Below, piece by piece: positions 33,021 to 41,253 of a stretch of DNA of 64,000 bases; position 1 is the stretch's first letter; every line of letters starts with the position of its first letter. This DNA comes from Pseudomonas fortuita (lineage in GTDB: Bacteria; Pseudomonadota; Gammaproteobacteria; Pseudomonadales; Pseudomonadaceae). The notes beneath the pieces were generated by a model. The model was not told the origin of the DNA, did not search any database, and saw only the letters and a program-made list of their open reading frames with translations. Made by a program: the position numbers and the translations under genes. The stretch lies in the NCBI RefSeq assembly GCF_026898135.2, contig NZ_CP114035.2:3823501-3887500 (forward strand). Reading direction: 5' to 3'.

Positions 33021-33626
33021 ATGACCCGTTTGCAAGCCGAAGCGTTTCTCCCTCACAGCCCGCGGGCCGAGTGGCGGCACACCTGCGCGTTGACCGACCT
33101 GACCGATGTGGCACGGGTCGGGTTTCGCGGGGGTGACACCGCCGCCTACCTGCAGCAGCGCGGCTACCGTTTGCCGCCGCAGCCGAACCAGGCCGTGCGC
33201 CAGGACGACGGCGGCTGGGTAGCGCGGTTGTCGCAGACCGAGTACCTGCTGCTGGGCAGCCTGGCCGAAAAAGGCGCACGGGTGGCTGGCGCAGAGGCCG
33301 AGTGGGTGCAGGATGCCCAGCGTAACTACTTGCTGCCGCGCCAGGACAGCCATGCCTGGCTGCAGCTGTCTGGAGCCCTTGGCAGTGCGGTGATGGCCAA
33401 GTTGTGCGCAGTGGACTTGCGTGCCGAGGCGTTTCCGGCCGGGGCGGTGGCGCAGACTTCGGTGGCACGCATCAATGTGATTGTGGTGAATGTGGGCAGC
33501 GATGAGCGTCCAACATTACAGTTGCTGTTTGATCGGGCGTCACGGGTGTACATGCGGGCAGCGATGCTGGATGCCATGGATGAATTCGATGGCGGTTTGA
33601 TTGAGCTGGGTGCGTTGGTGGGTTGA
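33021..33626 (+). CDS. soxG: Sarcosine-oxidase-type gamma subunit
   Basis: 201 residues with a truncated GcvT-like fold: LTDLTDVARVGFRGGDTAAY, SHAWLQLSGALGSAVMAKLC, and a C-terminal MDEFDGGLIELGALVG. Companion of the alpha subunit in the heterotetramer. Three bases downstream of soxA; last gene of the purU-soxG unit. Confidence 0.87.
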   Translation: MTRLQAEAFLPHSPRAEWRHTCALTDLTDVARVGFRGGDTAAYLQQRGYRLPPQPNQAVRQDDGGWVARLSQTEYLLLGSLAEKGARVAGAEAEWVQDAQRNYLLPRQDSHAWLQLSGALGSAVMAKLCAVDLRAEAFPAGAVAQTSVARINVIVVNVGSDERPTLQLLFDRASRVYMRAAMLDAMDEFDGGLIELGALVG

Positions 33627-33837
33627 TACGCGGTGAGGCCTGCAGCGTGTTCGCCGCACGATTTTCGGCGTTTGGCCCACGCTTGTGATTCGAGATTACG
33701 GCCCTCATCCAACTGTTCGGGCTCTCGCCAAAGTGGAACGGTGAATGGCAGCTTTTGCTCCCACACGTGCTCTGGGCACCTCGGGCTATCAGCTTGCCAT
33801 TCACCGCTCTCACTTCAGATTCTATTCCTTCTCCAAG

Positions 33838-33870
33838 ACACAAGCGGGTTTACCCGCGAAAGGGCCATCA
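33838..33870. repeat. REP-like element
   Basis: acaagcgggtttacccgcga then aagggccatca; partial REP between convergent soxG and the DUF1330 gene. The rest of 33627-33837 shows no gene, only an imperfect inverted repeat (gtgaatggcagct / agcttgccattcac). Confidence 0.6.
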
Positions 33871-33878
33871 GCCCAACA

Positions 33879-34172
33879 TCAGGGTTCAAACCCTTCGACA
33901 ATGATCACTTCAGCCTTCGCCACCCCCTGGCGATGGCTGCACGCCTCCTGGTACAGCGCGGACCGGTAACACGCCACGGCCTGCTCGTACGAATCAAACT
34001 CGATCACCACGCTACGCTGCGGGGTTGGCCGCCCTTCCATCGCCTCACTGCGCCCGCCACGTGCCAGGAAGCGGCCGCCGAATGCCTTGAAGGCTGCCGG
34101 AGCGCGTTGGGTGTACTGCTGGTATTGCTCGGGGTCGGTTACGTCCACGTGGGCGATCCAATAGGCCTTCAT
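33879..34172 (-). CDS. DUF1330 family protein
   Basis: 97 residues. MKAYWIAHVDVTDPEQYQQY, FKAFGGRFLARGG and SVVIEFDSYEQAVACYRS are the DUF1330 (dimeric alpha/beta barrel) signature. Cytoplasmic; biochemical role unknown. Divergent from ribBX across a 78-bp region containing the TGGTATACCA operator-like palindrome, so the two may share a regulator. Confidence 0.9.
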   Translation of the reverse strand: MKAYWIAHVDVTDPEQYQQYTQRAPAAFKAFGGRFLARGGRSEAMEGRPTPQRSVVIEFDSYEQAVACYRSALYQEACSHRQGVAKAEVIIVEGFEP

Positions 34173-34207
34173 GCGCTGCTCTCCTGAAACGACGATATTT
34201 GTGTATG

Positions 34208-34223
34208 ATGGTATACCATAATA
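34208..34223. promoter_or_regulatory. Palindromic operator between DUF1330 and ribBX
   Basis: ATGGTATACCAT is a perfect 12-bp palindrome (34208-34219) continuing as ATAATA. The shared string ATACCATAATA (34213-34223) recurs at 35588 before the ABC importer. TGGTATACCA-type sites are typical of GntR-family regulators. Confidence 0.6.
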
Positions 34224-34250
34224 ATCACCCCACCACAGTGAGCGTGCAAC

Positions 34251-35372
34251 ATGGCATTCAACACCATCGAGGAACTTCTAGAGGACTACCGGCAAGGCAA
34301 GATGGTCCTGCTGGTGGATGACGAGGACCGAGAGAACGAAGGCGACCTGCTGATCGCTGCCGAGCGTTGCGACGCCCAGGCCATCAACTTCATGGCCCGC
34401 GAAGCGCGTGGCCTGATCTGCCTGACCCTGACCGACGAACACTGCCAGCGCCTGGGCCTGGAGCAGATGGTACCGGCCAACGGCAGCGCTTTCAGCACGG
34501 CGTTCACCGTGTCGATCGAGGCGGCCACCGGCGTCACCACCGGCATTTCCGCCGCCGACCGGGCGCGCACCGTGGCAGCGGCCATGGCCCCCACCGCCCG
34601 CCCCGAAGACCTGGTACAACCCGGCCACATCTTCCCCCTGCGTGCCCGCGAAGGCGGCGTGCTGACCCGCGCCGGCCACACCGAGGCCGGCTGCGACCTG
34701 GCGCGCCTGGCTGGCTTCAGCCCGGCGTCGGTCATTGTTGAAGTGCTGAATGACGACGGCACCATGGCCCGCCGCCCTGACCTTGAAGTGTTCGCCGCCC
34801 GGCATGGCATCAAGATCGGCACCATCGCCGACCTCATTCACTACCGCCTGAGCACCGAGCAGACCATCAAGCGCATCGGCGAGCGCGAGCTGCCGACCGT
34901 GCACGGCACCTTCCGCCTGGTCACCTATGAGGACCGCATTGAAGGCGGTGTGCACATGGCCATGGTCATGGGCGACATCCGTCGCGAGCAACCGACCCTG
35001 GTGCGGGTGCACGTGATCGACCCGCTGCGCGACCTGGTCGGTGCCGAATACGCAGGCCCGCCCAATTGGACGCTGTGGGCAGCGCTGCAGAAGGTGGCCG
35101 ATGAAGGTACTGGCGTGGTGGTGATCCTGGCCAACCATGAATCCTCCCAGGCGCTGCTGGAGCGTGTACCGCAGCTGACCCAGCCGGTAAGGCCTTATCA
35201 GCGTGGGCAGTCGAAGGTGTACTCCGAAGTGGGCACCGGGGCGCAGATTCTGCAGGACCTGGGCGTGGGCAAGCTGCGTCACCTGGGGCCACCGCTGAAG
35301 TACGCCGGCCTGGCGGGATATGAGCTGGAGGTGGTGCAGAGCATTGCGTTCGAGCCCGTAATGCCGGGCTGA
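34251..35372 (+). CDS. ribB: DHBP synthase with zinc-ligand-less GTP cyclohydrolase II-like domain (RibBX type)
   Basis: 373 residues. The N-terminal 3,4-dihydroxy-2-butanone-4-phosphate synthase domain is intact: VDDEDRENEGDL, GHIFPLRAREGGVLTRAGHT then EAGCDLARLAG. The C-terminal half has the GCHII fold outline (HGTFRLVTYEDRIEGGVHMA, RVHVIDPLRDLVGAEYAGPP), but the zinc cysteines of RibA (CxxGDVFGSxxCDC type) are missing, so that activity is probably absent, as in RibBX proteins. Supplies the butanone phosphate for riboflavin. Next to a flavoprotein operon, it may raise FAD/FMN supply. Confidence 0.9.
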   Translation: MAFNTIEELLEDYRQGKMVLLVDDEDRENEGDLLIAAERCDAQAINFMAREARGLICLTLTDEHCQRLGLEQMVPANGSAFSTAFTVSIEAATGVTTGISAADRARTVAAAMAPTARPEDLVQPGHIFPLRAREGGVLTRAGHTEAGCDLARLAGFSPASVIVEVLNDDGTMARRPDLEVFAARHGIKIGTIADLIHYRLSTEQTIKRIGERELPTVHGTFRLVTYEDRIEGGVHMAMVMGDIRREQPTLVRVHVIDPLRDLVGAEYAGPPNWTLWAALQKVADEGTGVVVILANHESSQALLERVPQLTQPVRPYQRGQSKVYSEVGTGAQILQDLGVGKLRHLGPPLKYAGLAGYELEVVQSIAFEPVMPG

Positions 35373-35398
35373 CCTCCGCCCTCCCTGCGACACCGGCC

Positions 35399-35517
35399 TT
35401 GTGGGAGCGGCCTTGTGTCGCGAATGGGCCGCAGAGCGGCCCCTGCAATCTTTCGGTCAGCTCTGAAATCCTGGGGCCGCTTTGCGGCCCATTCGCGACA
35501 CAAGGCCGCTCCCACAA
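35399..35517. repeat. BIME: inverted REP pair
   Basis: The left arm starts ttgtgggagcggccttgtgt and the right arm ends in its reverse complement; 43-45 bases per arm with internal hairpins (gggccgcagagcggcccc). Confidence 0.9.
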
Positions 35518-35587
35518 CGCCCCCGGCAACCAAACCTGAGGGCAGGGTGATGGCCGGTCGCCTCATACCCCTTGCCAAAAGTTTGGA

Positions 35588-35604
35588 ATACCATAATATG
35601 ATAT
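35588..35604. promoter_or_regulatory. Operator-like inverted repeat before the ABC importer
   Basis: ATACCAT-AAT-ATGATAT, an imperfect 7-3-7 palindrome sharing ATACCATAATA with the site before ribBX. It is 142 bp upstream of the binding-protein gene. Confidence 0.55.
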
Positions 35605-35745
35605 CCCGTAGACCTTAAATCTGCAGGCCGGCACCTACAATTAAAAACGGCCACCCAGACACTTTGTTTTAGCTGCTCCCCGAACACTGTTGGCGGGCGC
35701 ACCACAAGCCCCGCCTCGAATAACAAAAGCAACGAGGGCGTAACC

Positions 35746-36771
35746 ATGCTGTTGAGCAAACGTGTAACCGCAGTGCTGTCCGCCAGCCTGCTGACCCTGG
35801 CATGTCAAGCCGCCCAAGCCGCTGACAGCCTCAACTTCGTCAGCTGGGGCGGGACCACCCAGGACGCCCAGAAAGAAGCGTGGGCCGTACCCTTCACCAA
35901 AGCCACCGACATCAAGGTCGTGCAGGACGGCCCCACCGACTACGGCAAGCTCAAGGCCATGGTCGAAAGCGGCAACGTGCAATGGGACGTGGTGGATGTC
36001 GAAGCCGACTTTGCCCTGCGCGCCGCCAGCGAAGGCCTGCTCGAACCCCTCGACTTCAACCAGATCAAGCGCGACAAGATCGACCCGCGCTTCGTGTCCG
36101 ACCACGGCGTCGGCTCGTTCTTCTTCTCCTTCGTACTGGGCTACAACGAAGGCAAGCTCGGTGCCAACAAGCCGGTGGACTGGACCGCACTGTTCGACAC
36201 CAAGACCTACCCTGGCAAACGCGCCCTGTACAAATGGCCCAGCCCCGGCGTGCTTGAACTGGCCCTGCTGGCCGACGGCGTAGCGCCGGACAAGCTGTAC
36301 CCGTTGGACCTGGACCGCGCCTTCAAGAAGCTCGACACCATCAAGAAAGACATCGTCTGGTGGGGCGGTGGGGCCCAGTCGCAGCAGCTGCTGGCTTCGG
36401 GTGAAGCTTCCCTCGGGCAGTTCTGGAACGGCCGTGTCTACGCCCTGCAGCAAGACGGCGCTCCCGTGGGCGTGAGCTGGAAGCAGAATCTGGTCATGGC
36501 CGATTTCCTGGTCATCCCCAAAGGTGCCAAGAACAAGGAGGCGGCCATGAAGTTCCTGGCCAACGCCAGCAGCGCCGAAGGCCAGGCCGAGTTCGCCAAC
36601 AAGACCGCCTACGCCCCGGTGAACGTCGACAGCGTGGCCAAGCTGGACAAAGACCTTGCGCCAAACCTGCCCACTGCCTACGCCCAGGACCAGGTCACAC
36701 TCGACTTCGCCTACTGGGCTAAAAACGGTCAGGCCATCGCGGCCCGCTGGAATGAGTGGTTGGTCAAATGA
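35746..36771 (+). CDS. ABC importer periplasmic binding protein (polyamine/PotD type)
   Basis: 341 residues with signal peptide (cleavage after ACQAAQA). Type II binding-protein fold: LNFVSWGGTTQDAQKEAW, VVDVEADFALRAASEGLLEP, and WWGGGAQSQQLLASGEASLG. It groups with spermidine/putrescine-type SBPs, whose relatives also bind opines, betaines and other amines. ATG 35746 follows GAGGGCG. Overlaps the permease by ATGA. Location beside the sox cluster suggests an N-methylated amine as ligand (inference). Confidence 0.9.
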   Translation: MLLSKRVTAVLSASLLTLACQAAQAADSLNFVSWGGTTQDAQKEAWAVPFTKATDIKVVQDGPTDYGKLKAMVESGNVQWDVVDVEADFALRAASEGLLEPLDFNQIKRDKIDPRFVSDHGVGSFFFSFVLGYNEGKLGANKPVDWTALFDTKTYPGKRALYKWPSPGVLELALLADGVAPDKLYPLDLDRAFKKLDTIKKDIVWWGGGAQSQQLLASGEASLGQFWNGRVYALQQDGAPVGVSWKQNLVMADFLVIPKGAKNKEAAMKFLANASSAEGQAEFANKTAYAPVNVDSVAKLDKDLAPNLPTAYAQDQVTLDFAYWAKNGQAIAARWNEWLVK

Positions 36772-37685
36772 AAGTCGCCATCAACGCCCTGCATAACGCG
36801 CAAGGTGCCCCCACGGGCACCGGCGCCCCTGGGACGGCCCCTCGCCGCACCAGCCTGAGCCAACGCTGGAAAGGCAGCCGCAACCTACTGCCGGCCCTGC
36901 TGTTTCTTGGCTTGTTCTTCTTCGCACCGCTGGTCGGCCTGTTGCTGCGTGGCGTGCTGGAGCCAACGCCGGGGCTGGGCAACTACGAGCAGCTGTTTGC
37001 CAACTCAGCCTACGCACGGGTGCTGTTCAACACCTTCTCGGTAGCTGGCGTAGTCACCCTGATCAGCGTGCTGCTGGGCTTCCCACTGGCTTGGGCGATC
37101 ACCCTGGTGCCCAAGGGCTGGGGCCGCTGGCTGCTGAACATCGTGCTGCTGTCGATGTGGACCAGCCTGCTGGCGCGCACCTACTCGTGGCTGGTGTTGC
37201 TGCAAAGCTCGGGGGTGATCAACAAGGCGTTGATGGCCATGGGTATCATCGATACCCCGCTGGAAATGGTGCATAACCTCACGGGCGTGGTAATCGGCAT
37301 GAGCTACATCATGATCCCGTTCATCGTGCTGCCGCTGCAGGCCACCATGCACGCCATCGACCCGATGGTGCTGCAGGCCGGTTCCATCTGCGGCGCCAGC
37401 CCGTGGACCAACTTCTGGAAGGTGTTCCTGCCGCTGTGCCGTTCGGGGCTGTTCTCCGGGGCGCTGATGGTGTTCGTGATGTCGCTGGGCTACTACGTTA
37501 CTCCTGCGCTGCTGGGCGGGGCGCAGAACATGATGCTGCCCGAATTCATCATCCAGCAGGTGCAGTCGTTCCTCAACTGGGGCTTGGCCAGCGCCGCTGC
37601 GGCATTGCTGGTGGCGATCACCCTGGTGCTCTTCTACCTGTACCTGAAGCTGCAGCCGGAATCCCCGGTCGGCAACGCGAGGTAA
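36768..37685 (+). CDS. ABC importer permease 1 (PotB type)
   Basis: 305 residues, six main membrane segments, with the EAA-loop-like LQAGSICGASPWTNFWKVFL. Start ATG 36768 overlaps the binding-protein stop (ATGA); a GTG at 36756 would only extend into that gene. The long Ser/Gly/Pro N-terminus before the first segment is cytoplasmic. Confidence 0.9.
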   Translation: MKVAINALHNAQGAPTGTGAPGTAPRRTSLSQRWKGSRNLLPALLFLGLFFFAPLVGLLLRGVLEPTPGLGNYEQLFANSAYARVLFNTFSVAGVVTLISVLLGFPLAWAITLVPKGWGRWLLNIVLLSMWTSLLARTYSWLVLLQSSGVINKALMAMGIIDTPLEMVHNLTGVVIGMSYIMIPFIVLPLQATMHAIDPMVLQAGSICGASPWTNFWKVFLPLCRSGLFSGALMVFVMSLGYYVTPALLGGAQNMMLPEFIIQQVQSFLNWGLASAAAALLVAITLVLFYLYLKLQPESPVGNAR

Positions 37686-37691
37686 ACCGCC

Positions 37692-38501
37692 ATGCTCCTG
37701 TCTCCCAATGCCATGGGCCGCCCGCTGCGTACGGGCCTGTACCTGACCACCGGGGTCATCGCGGCCTTCCTGCTGCTACCGGTGGTGTTCATCGTGTTGC
37801 TGTCGTTCGGCTCGTCCCAGTGGCTGGTATTTCCGCCCCCGGGCTGGACCTTCAAGTGGTACGGCCAGTTCTTCTCCAACCCGGAGTGGATGGACGCCGC
37901 GCTGGCCAGCCTCAAGGTGGCCGTGCTGACCACCGTCGCCGCCGTGCTGCTGGGCCTGCCCAGCGCATTCGCCCTGGTGCGTGGCCGCTTCCCGGGCCGT
38001 GAGCTGCTGTACGGCCTGTTCACCATGCCGATGATCGTGCCGCTGGTGATCATCGCCGTGGCGGTGTACGCACTGTTTCTCAAGCTCGGCTACACCGGCA
38101 CGCTGTTCGCCTTCGTGGTCAGCCACGTGATCGTCGCCCTGCCCTTCACCATCATCTCGATCATCAACTCGCTGAAGCTGTTCGACCAGTCGATCGAAGA
38201 TGCCGCGGTGATCTGCGGTGCCTCGCGCCTGCAGGCTATTTTCAAGGTCACCTTCCCGGCCATTCGCCCGGGGATGATCGCCGGTGGCCTGTTCGCCTTC
38301 CTGGTGTCGTGGGATGAGGTGGTGCTGAGCGTGATGATGGCCAGCCCCGACCTGCAGACCCTGCCGGTGAAAATGTGGACCACCCTGCGCCAGGACCTCA
38401 GCCCGGTCATCGCCGTGGCCTCGACCCTGCTGATCGGCCTGTCGCTGCTTGTCATGTTCATTGCCGCCGCCTTGCGCCGGCGCACCGAAACAAACGCCTG
38501 A
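37692..38501 (+). CDS. ABC importer permease 2 (PotC type)
   Basis: 269 residues with six membrane segments; EAA-loop-like EDAAVICGASRLQAIFKVTF then PAIRPGM. Starts six bases after permease 1. Pairs with it as the heterodimeric channel. Confidence 0.9.
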   Translation: MLLSPNAMGRPLRTGLYLTTGVIAAFLLLPVVFIVLLSFGSSQWLVFPPPGWTFKWYGQFFSNPEWMDAALASLKVAVLTTVAAVLLGLPSAFALVRGRFPGRELLYGLFTMPMIVPLVIIAVAVYALFLKLGYTGTLFAFVVSHVIVALPFTIISIINSLKLFDQSIEDAAVICGASRLQAIFKVTFPAIRPGMIAGGLFAFLVSWDEVVLSVMMASPDLQTLPVKMWTTLRQDLSPVIAVASTLLIGLSLLVMFIAAALRRRTETNA

Positions 38502-38520
38502 GCGCGCGGAGAAAACAACA

Positions 38521-39669
38521 ATGAGTGCAGTGATCAAAGACAACGCGCCAGGCAAGACCCTGGTCAGCCTGCGCGGCCTGAACAAGCACTACGGTGACTT
38601 CACCGCCGTGGACAACCTTGACCTGGAAATCCAGGACGGCGAGTTCCTGACCTTCCTCGGGTCCAGCGGCTCGGGCAAATCCACGACCCTGTCGATGCTG
38701 GCCGGCTTCGAAACACCCAGCAGTGGCGAGATCCTGGTGGATGGCCAGTCGCTGGTGAATGTACCGCCGCACAAACGTGACATCGGCATGGTGTTCCAGC
38801 GTTACTCGCTGTTCCCGCACCTCAACGTGCGCGACAACATCGCGTTCCCCCTGGCCATCCGCAAGCTCAGCACCAGCGAGACCCAAAAACAGGTCGACGC
38901 CATGCTCAAGCTGGTACAGCTGGAGCAGTTCGCCCACCGCAAGCCGTCGCAGATGTCCGGCGGGCAACAGCAGCGCGTGGCGATTGCCCGGGCACTGGTG
39001 TACGAGCCACGCATTCTGCTGATGGACGAACCGCTCGGCGCACTGGACAAGAAGCTGCGCGAAGACCTGCAGGACGAGCTGCGCCAGTTGCACCGTCGGC
39101 TGGGTATCACCATCGTCTACGTCACCCATGACCAAGAGGAAGCCATGCGCCTGTCCCAGCGCATCGCCATCTTCAGCCATGGCAAGATCGTCGGCCTGGG
39201 CACCGGTTACGACCTGTACCAAAACCCGCCGAATGCCTTTGTCGCCTCGTTCCTGGGCAACTCCAACTTCTTGCGCATCAAAGCCAGCAGCAACGGCGCA
39301 GGCAGCTTCGAAGGCCAGCCGGTGGCCATCCGCCTGACCCCGGGCCTGGCCGCTGCGCAGGATGCGCTGATCATGGTGCGCCCGGAAAAAGCCCTGGCCC
39401 TGACCGTCGAACAGGCCGCCCGCGAACCACTGCCGGCGGGCTGGAACGAGGTGAGTGCCAAGGTTGGCGAAGTGCTGTTCCTGGGTGAAAGCCAGACCTG
39501 CCATGTGGTGACTGCAGGGGGCACCGAGCTGACGGTGAAAGCACTGTCGGCTGCGGGCATGCCGATGCAGCCGGGTGACAGCGTGAAGGTGCGTTGGGCG
39601 GTAGCCGATGCGTGCATCTATACCGAGTGGGCCGAGAGTGACCTGAGCAAATCCGCCGGGGCGCATTGA
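38521..39669 (+). CDS. ABC importer ATPase (PotA type)
   Basis: 382 residues. Walker A GSSGSGKSTT (44-53), signature MSGGQQQRVAIARAL, Walker B RILLMDEPLGALD, switch VTHDQEEAM. The C-terminal TOBE domain (PGDSVKVRWAVADACIY) is typical of polyamine importers. ATG 38521 after GGAGAAAACAAC; earlier in-frame starts lie inside the permease gene. Confidence 0.94.
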   Translation: MSAVIKDNAPGKTLVSLRGLNKHYGDFTAVDNLDLEIQDGEFLTFLGSSGSGKSTTLSMLAGFETPSSGEILVDGQSLVNVPPHKRDIGMVFQRYSLFPHLNVRDNIAFPLAIRKLSTSETQKQVDAMLKLVQLEQFAHRKPSQMSGGQQQRVAIARALVYEPRILLMDEPLGALDKKLREDLQDELRQLHRRLGITIVYVTHDQEEAMRLSQRIAIFSHGKIVGLGTGYDLYQNPPNAFVASFLGNSNFLRIKASSNGAGSFEGQPVAIRLTPGLAAAQDALIMVRPEKALALTVEQAAREPLPAGWNEVSAKVGEVLFLGESQTCHVVTAGGTELTVKALSAAGMPMQPGDSVKVRWAVADACIYTEWAESDLSKSAGAH

Positions 39670-39688
39670 GTTCATCACTCGCCGCACA

Positions 39689-39707
39689 GGGAGGGCAAGG
39701 CCCTCCC
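39689..39707. terminator. Hairpin after the ABC operon
   Basis: GGGAGGGC-AAG-GCCCTCCC, 8-bp stem with a 3-nt loop, no T-run. Possible weak terminator. Confidence 0.55.
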
Positions 39708-39780
39708 CGAGCGGCTGTCACATTATCATCACGCCACTGTCGTAATCTGCCGGCCATCTCTATGCCATAGGCCACCCGGC

Positions 39781-41088
39781 ATGCCCCGCCTGTTTGTCTT
39801 GCTGCTCACTTTGCTACCGCTGGCCACCCTGGCCGAGCCTGTGCACCTGCGCGTTCAAGGCTCCAACACCATCGGCGCAGCGCTGCTCCCTGCCCTGGTA
39901 AAAGGGCAACTGCGCGCGCAGCAGGCCACAGTCGTCGAGCAGCAGCCGGGCAAGGTCGCCAACGAGTTGGTGATAACCGCGCGCGACGCACAGGGGCAAA
40001 CCGTGCGCATCGACATCGCCGCTCATGGGTCCAGCACCGGCTTCGCCGCCCTCGGCCGTGGCGATGCCGACCTGGCAGCTGCCTCGCGGCCGATCAACGA
40101 CAGTGAAGTGCGCCTACTACGGGCCCTTGGCGACCTGCGCACTGCCAGCGCCGAACAAGTGATCGGCCTGGACGGTGTCGCGGTCATCGTCCACCCCGAC
40201 AACCCGCTACCACAATTGAACACGCAGCAGCTGGCGCAGATTTTCTCTGGGCAGATCCAACGCTGGGAGCAATTGGGCATTCCTGGCGGCGCTATTCACC
40301 TGTACGCCCGCGACGACCGCTCCGGCACCTTCGAGACGTTCAAGGCGCTGGTGCTGGAGCCCCATCACAACGAGCTGTCAGCCAAGGCTCTGCGTTACGA
40401 GTCCAGTGACGAACTGGCCGCGCAGGTGGCCACCGACCGCCAGGCCATCGGCTTCAGCAGCCTGGCTGCGGTGCACGGGGCCAAGGTGCTGGCGGTAGCC
40501 GAAGGCGACGCACCGGCCATGCTGCCGGAGCGCGCCCTGGTGGCCAGCGAAGATTACCCGCTGTCACGGCGCCTGTACTTCTACCTGCCGGCCAACCCCA
40601 AGCCACAGGCCAGAGCCCTGGCCGACTTTGCCCAGAGCCCGGCCGGCCAGGCCATCGTCGCCCAGCAGGGCTTTGTTTCGCAGCAGATCAAGGCCCAGCC
40701 AGTCGTGCCCCAGGCAGACATGCCGCCGCGCTACCGTACCTTGGCCCAACAGGCGCAGCGGCTGAGTGTGAACTTCCGCTTTCAGGAAGGCAGCGCCAGC
40801 CTCGATAACAAGGCCCTGCGTGATGTGCAGCGGGTGGCCGAGTACCTGCGCCAGGCTGGCAAGCTGCAGAGCAAAGCGGTGCTGGTAGGGTTTGGCGACC
40901 CCAAGGAAACGCCTGGCCGCGCCGCCCTGCTCTCGCGCCTTCGGGCCCAGGCAGTGCGCCGGGAGCTGGCGCGCGATGGCGTGGAGTTGCTGGAGGTGAC
41001 GGGCATGGGCGATGAACTGCCGGTGGCCGGCAATGAGCTGGAGCAAGGGCGACTGCGCAATCGGCGGGTTGAGGTGTGGGTGTACTGA
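39781..41088 (+). CDS. Phosphate-binding (PstS-like) domain fused to OmpA-like domain
   Basis: 435 residues. Signal peptide MPRLFVLLLTLLPLATLAEP. Residues about 20-290 are a PstS-type domain (VQGSNTIGAALLPALVKGQL, GSSTGFAALGRGDADLAAAS, YARDDRSGTFETFKALVLEP). From about 325 an OmpA-like peptidoglycan-binding domain follows (LSVNFRFQEGSASLDNKALR, VLVGFGDPKETPGRAALLSR, GRLRNRRVEVWVY). The binding domain would be tethered to peptidoglycan rather than to a transporter. No pst genes adjoin, so phosphate sensing or sequestration is possible. Confidence 0.9.
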   Translation: MPRLFVLLLTLLPLATLAEPVHLRVQGSNTIGAALLPALVKGQLRAQQATVVEQQPGKVANELVITARDAQGQTVRIDIAAHGSSTGFAALGRGDADLAAASRPINDSEVRLLRALGDLRTASAEQVIGLDGVAVIVHPDNPLPQLNTQQLAQIFSGQIQRWEQLGIPGGAIHLYARDDRSGTFETFKALVLEPHHNELSAKALRYESSDELAAQVATDRQAIGFSSLAAVHGAKVLAVAEGDAPAMLPERALVASEDYPLSRRLYFYLPANPKPQARALADFAQSPAGQAIVAQQGFVSQQIKAQPVVPQADMPPRYRTLAQQAQRLSVNFRFQEGSASLDNKALRDVQRVAEYLRQAGKLQSKAVLVGFGDPKETPGRAALLSRLRAQAVRRELARDGVELLEVTGMGDELPVAGNELEQGRLRNRRVEVWVY

Positions 41089-41253
41089 ATTGATGCAGGG
41101 GCCCTGGCAAAGAAATGTAACAGCTCCCCATTCGGTATCTCCTGCAATCGGGTCTAGGCTCAAAGTCATGTGATACCGGGCCCCTCTGACGGCTGCCAAG
41201 CCGCCATGTCGGATCACTGTTGCCATGCAACGTCGACATTCAAGGAGGGGCTC

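Noticed and set aside
33627..33837. Imperfect inverted repeat gtgaatggcagct / agcttgccattcac as an insertion-sequence end
   Set aside because: No transposase sequence lies between or near the arms and no target duplication is visible.
41090..41253. Manganese (yybP-ykoY) riboswitch before the TerC gene
   Set aside because: The conserved aptamer core sequences were not found in this leader.
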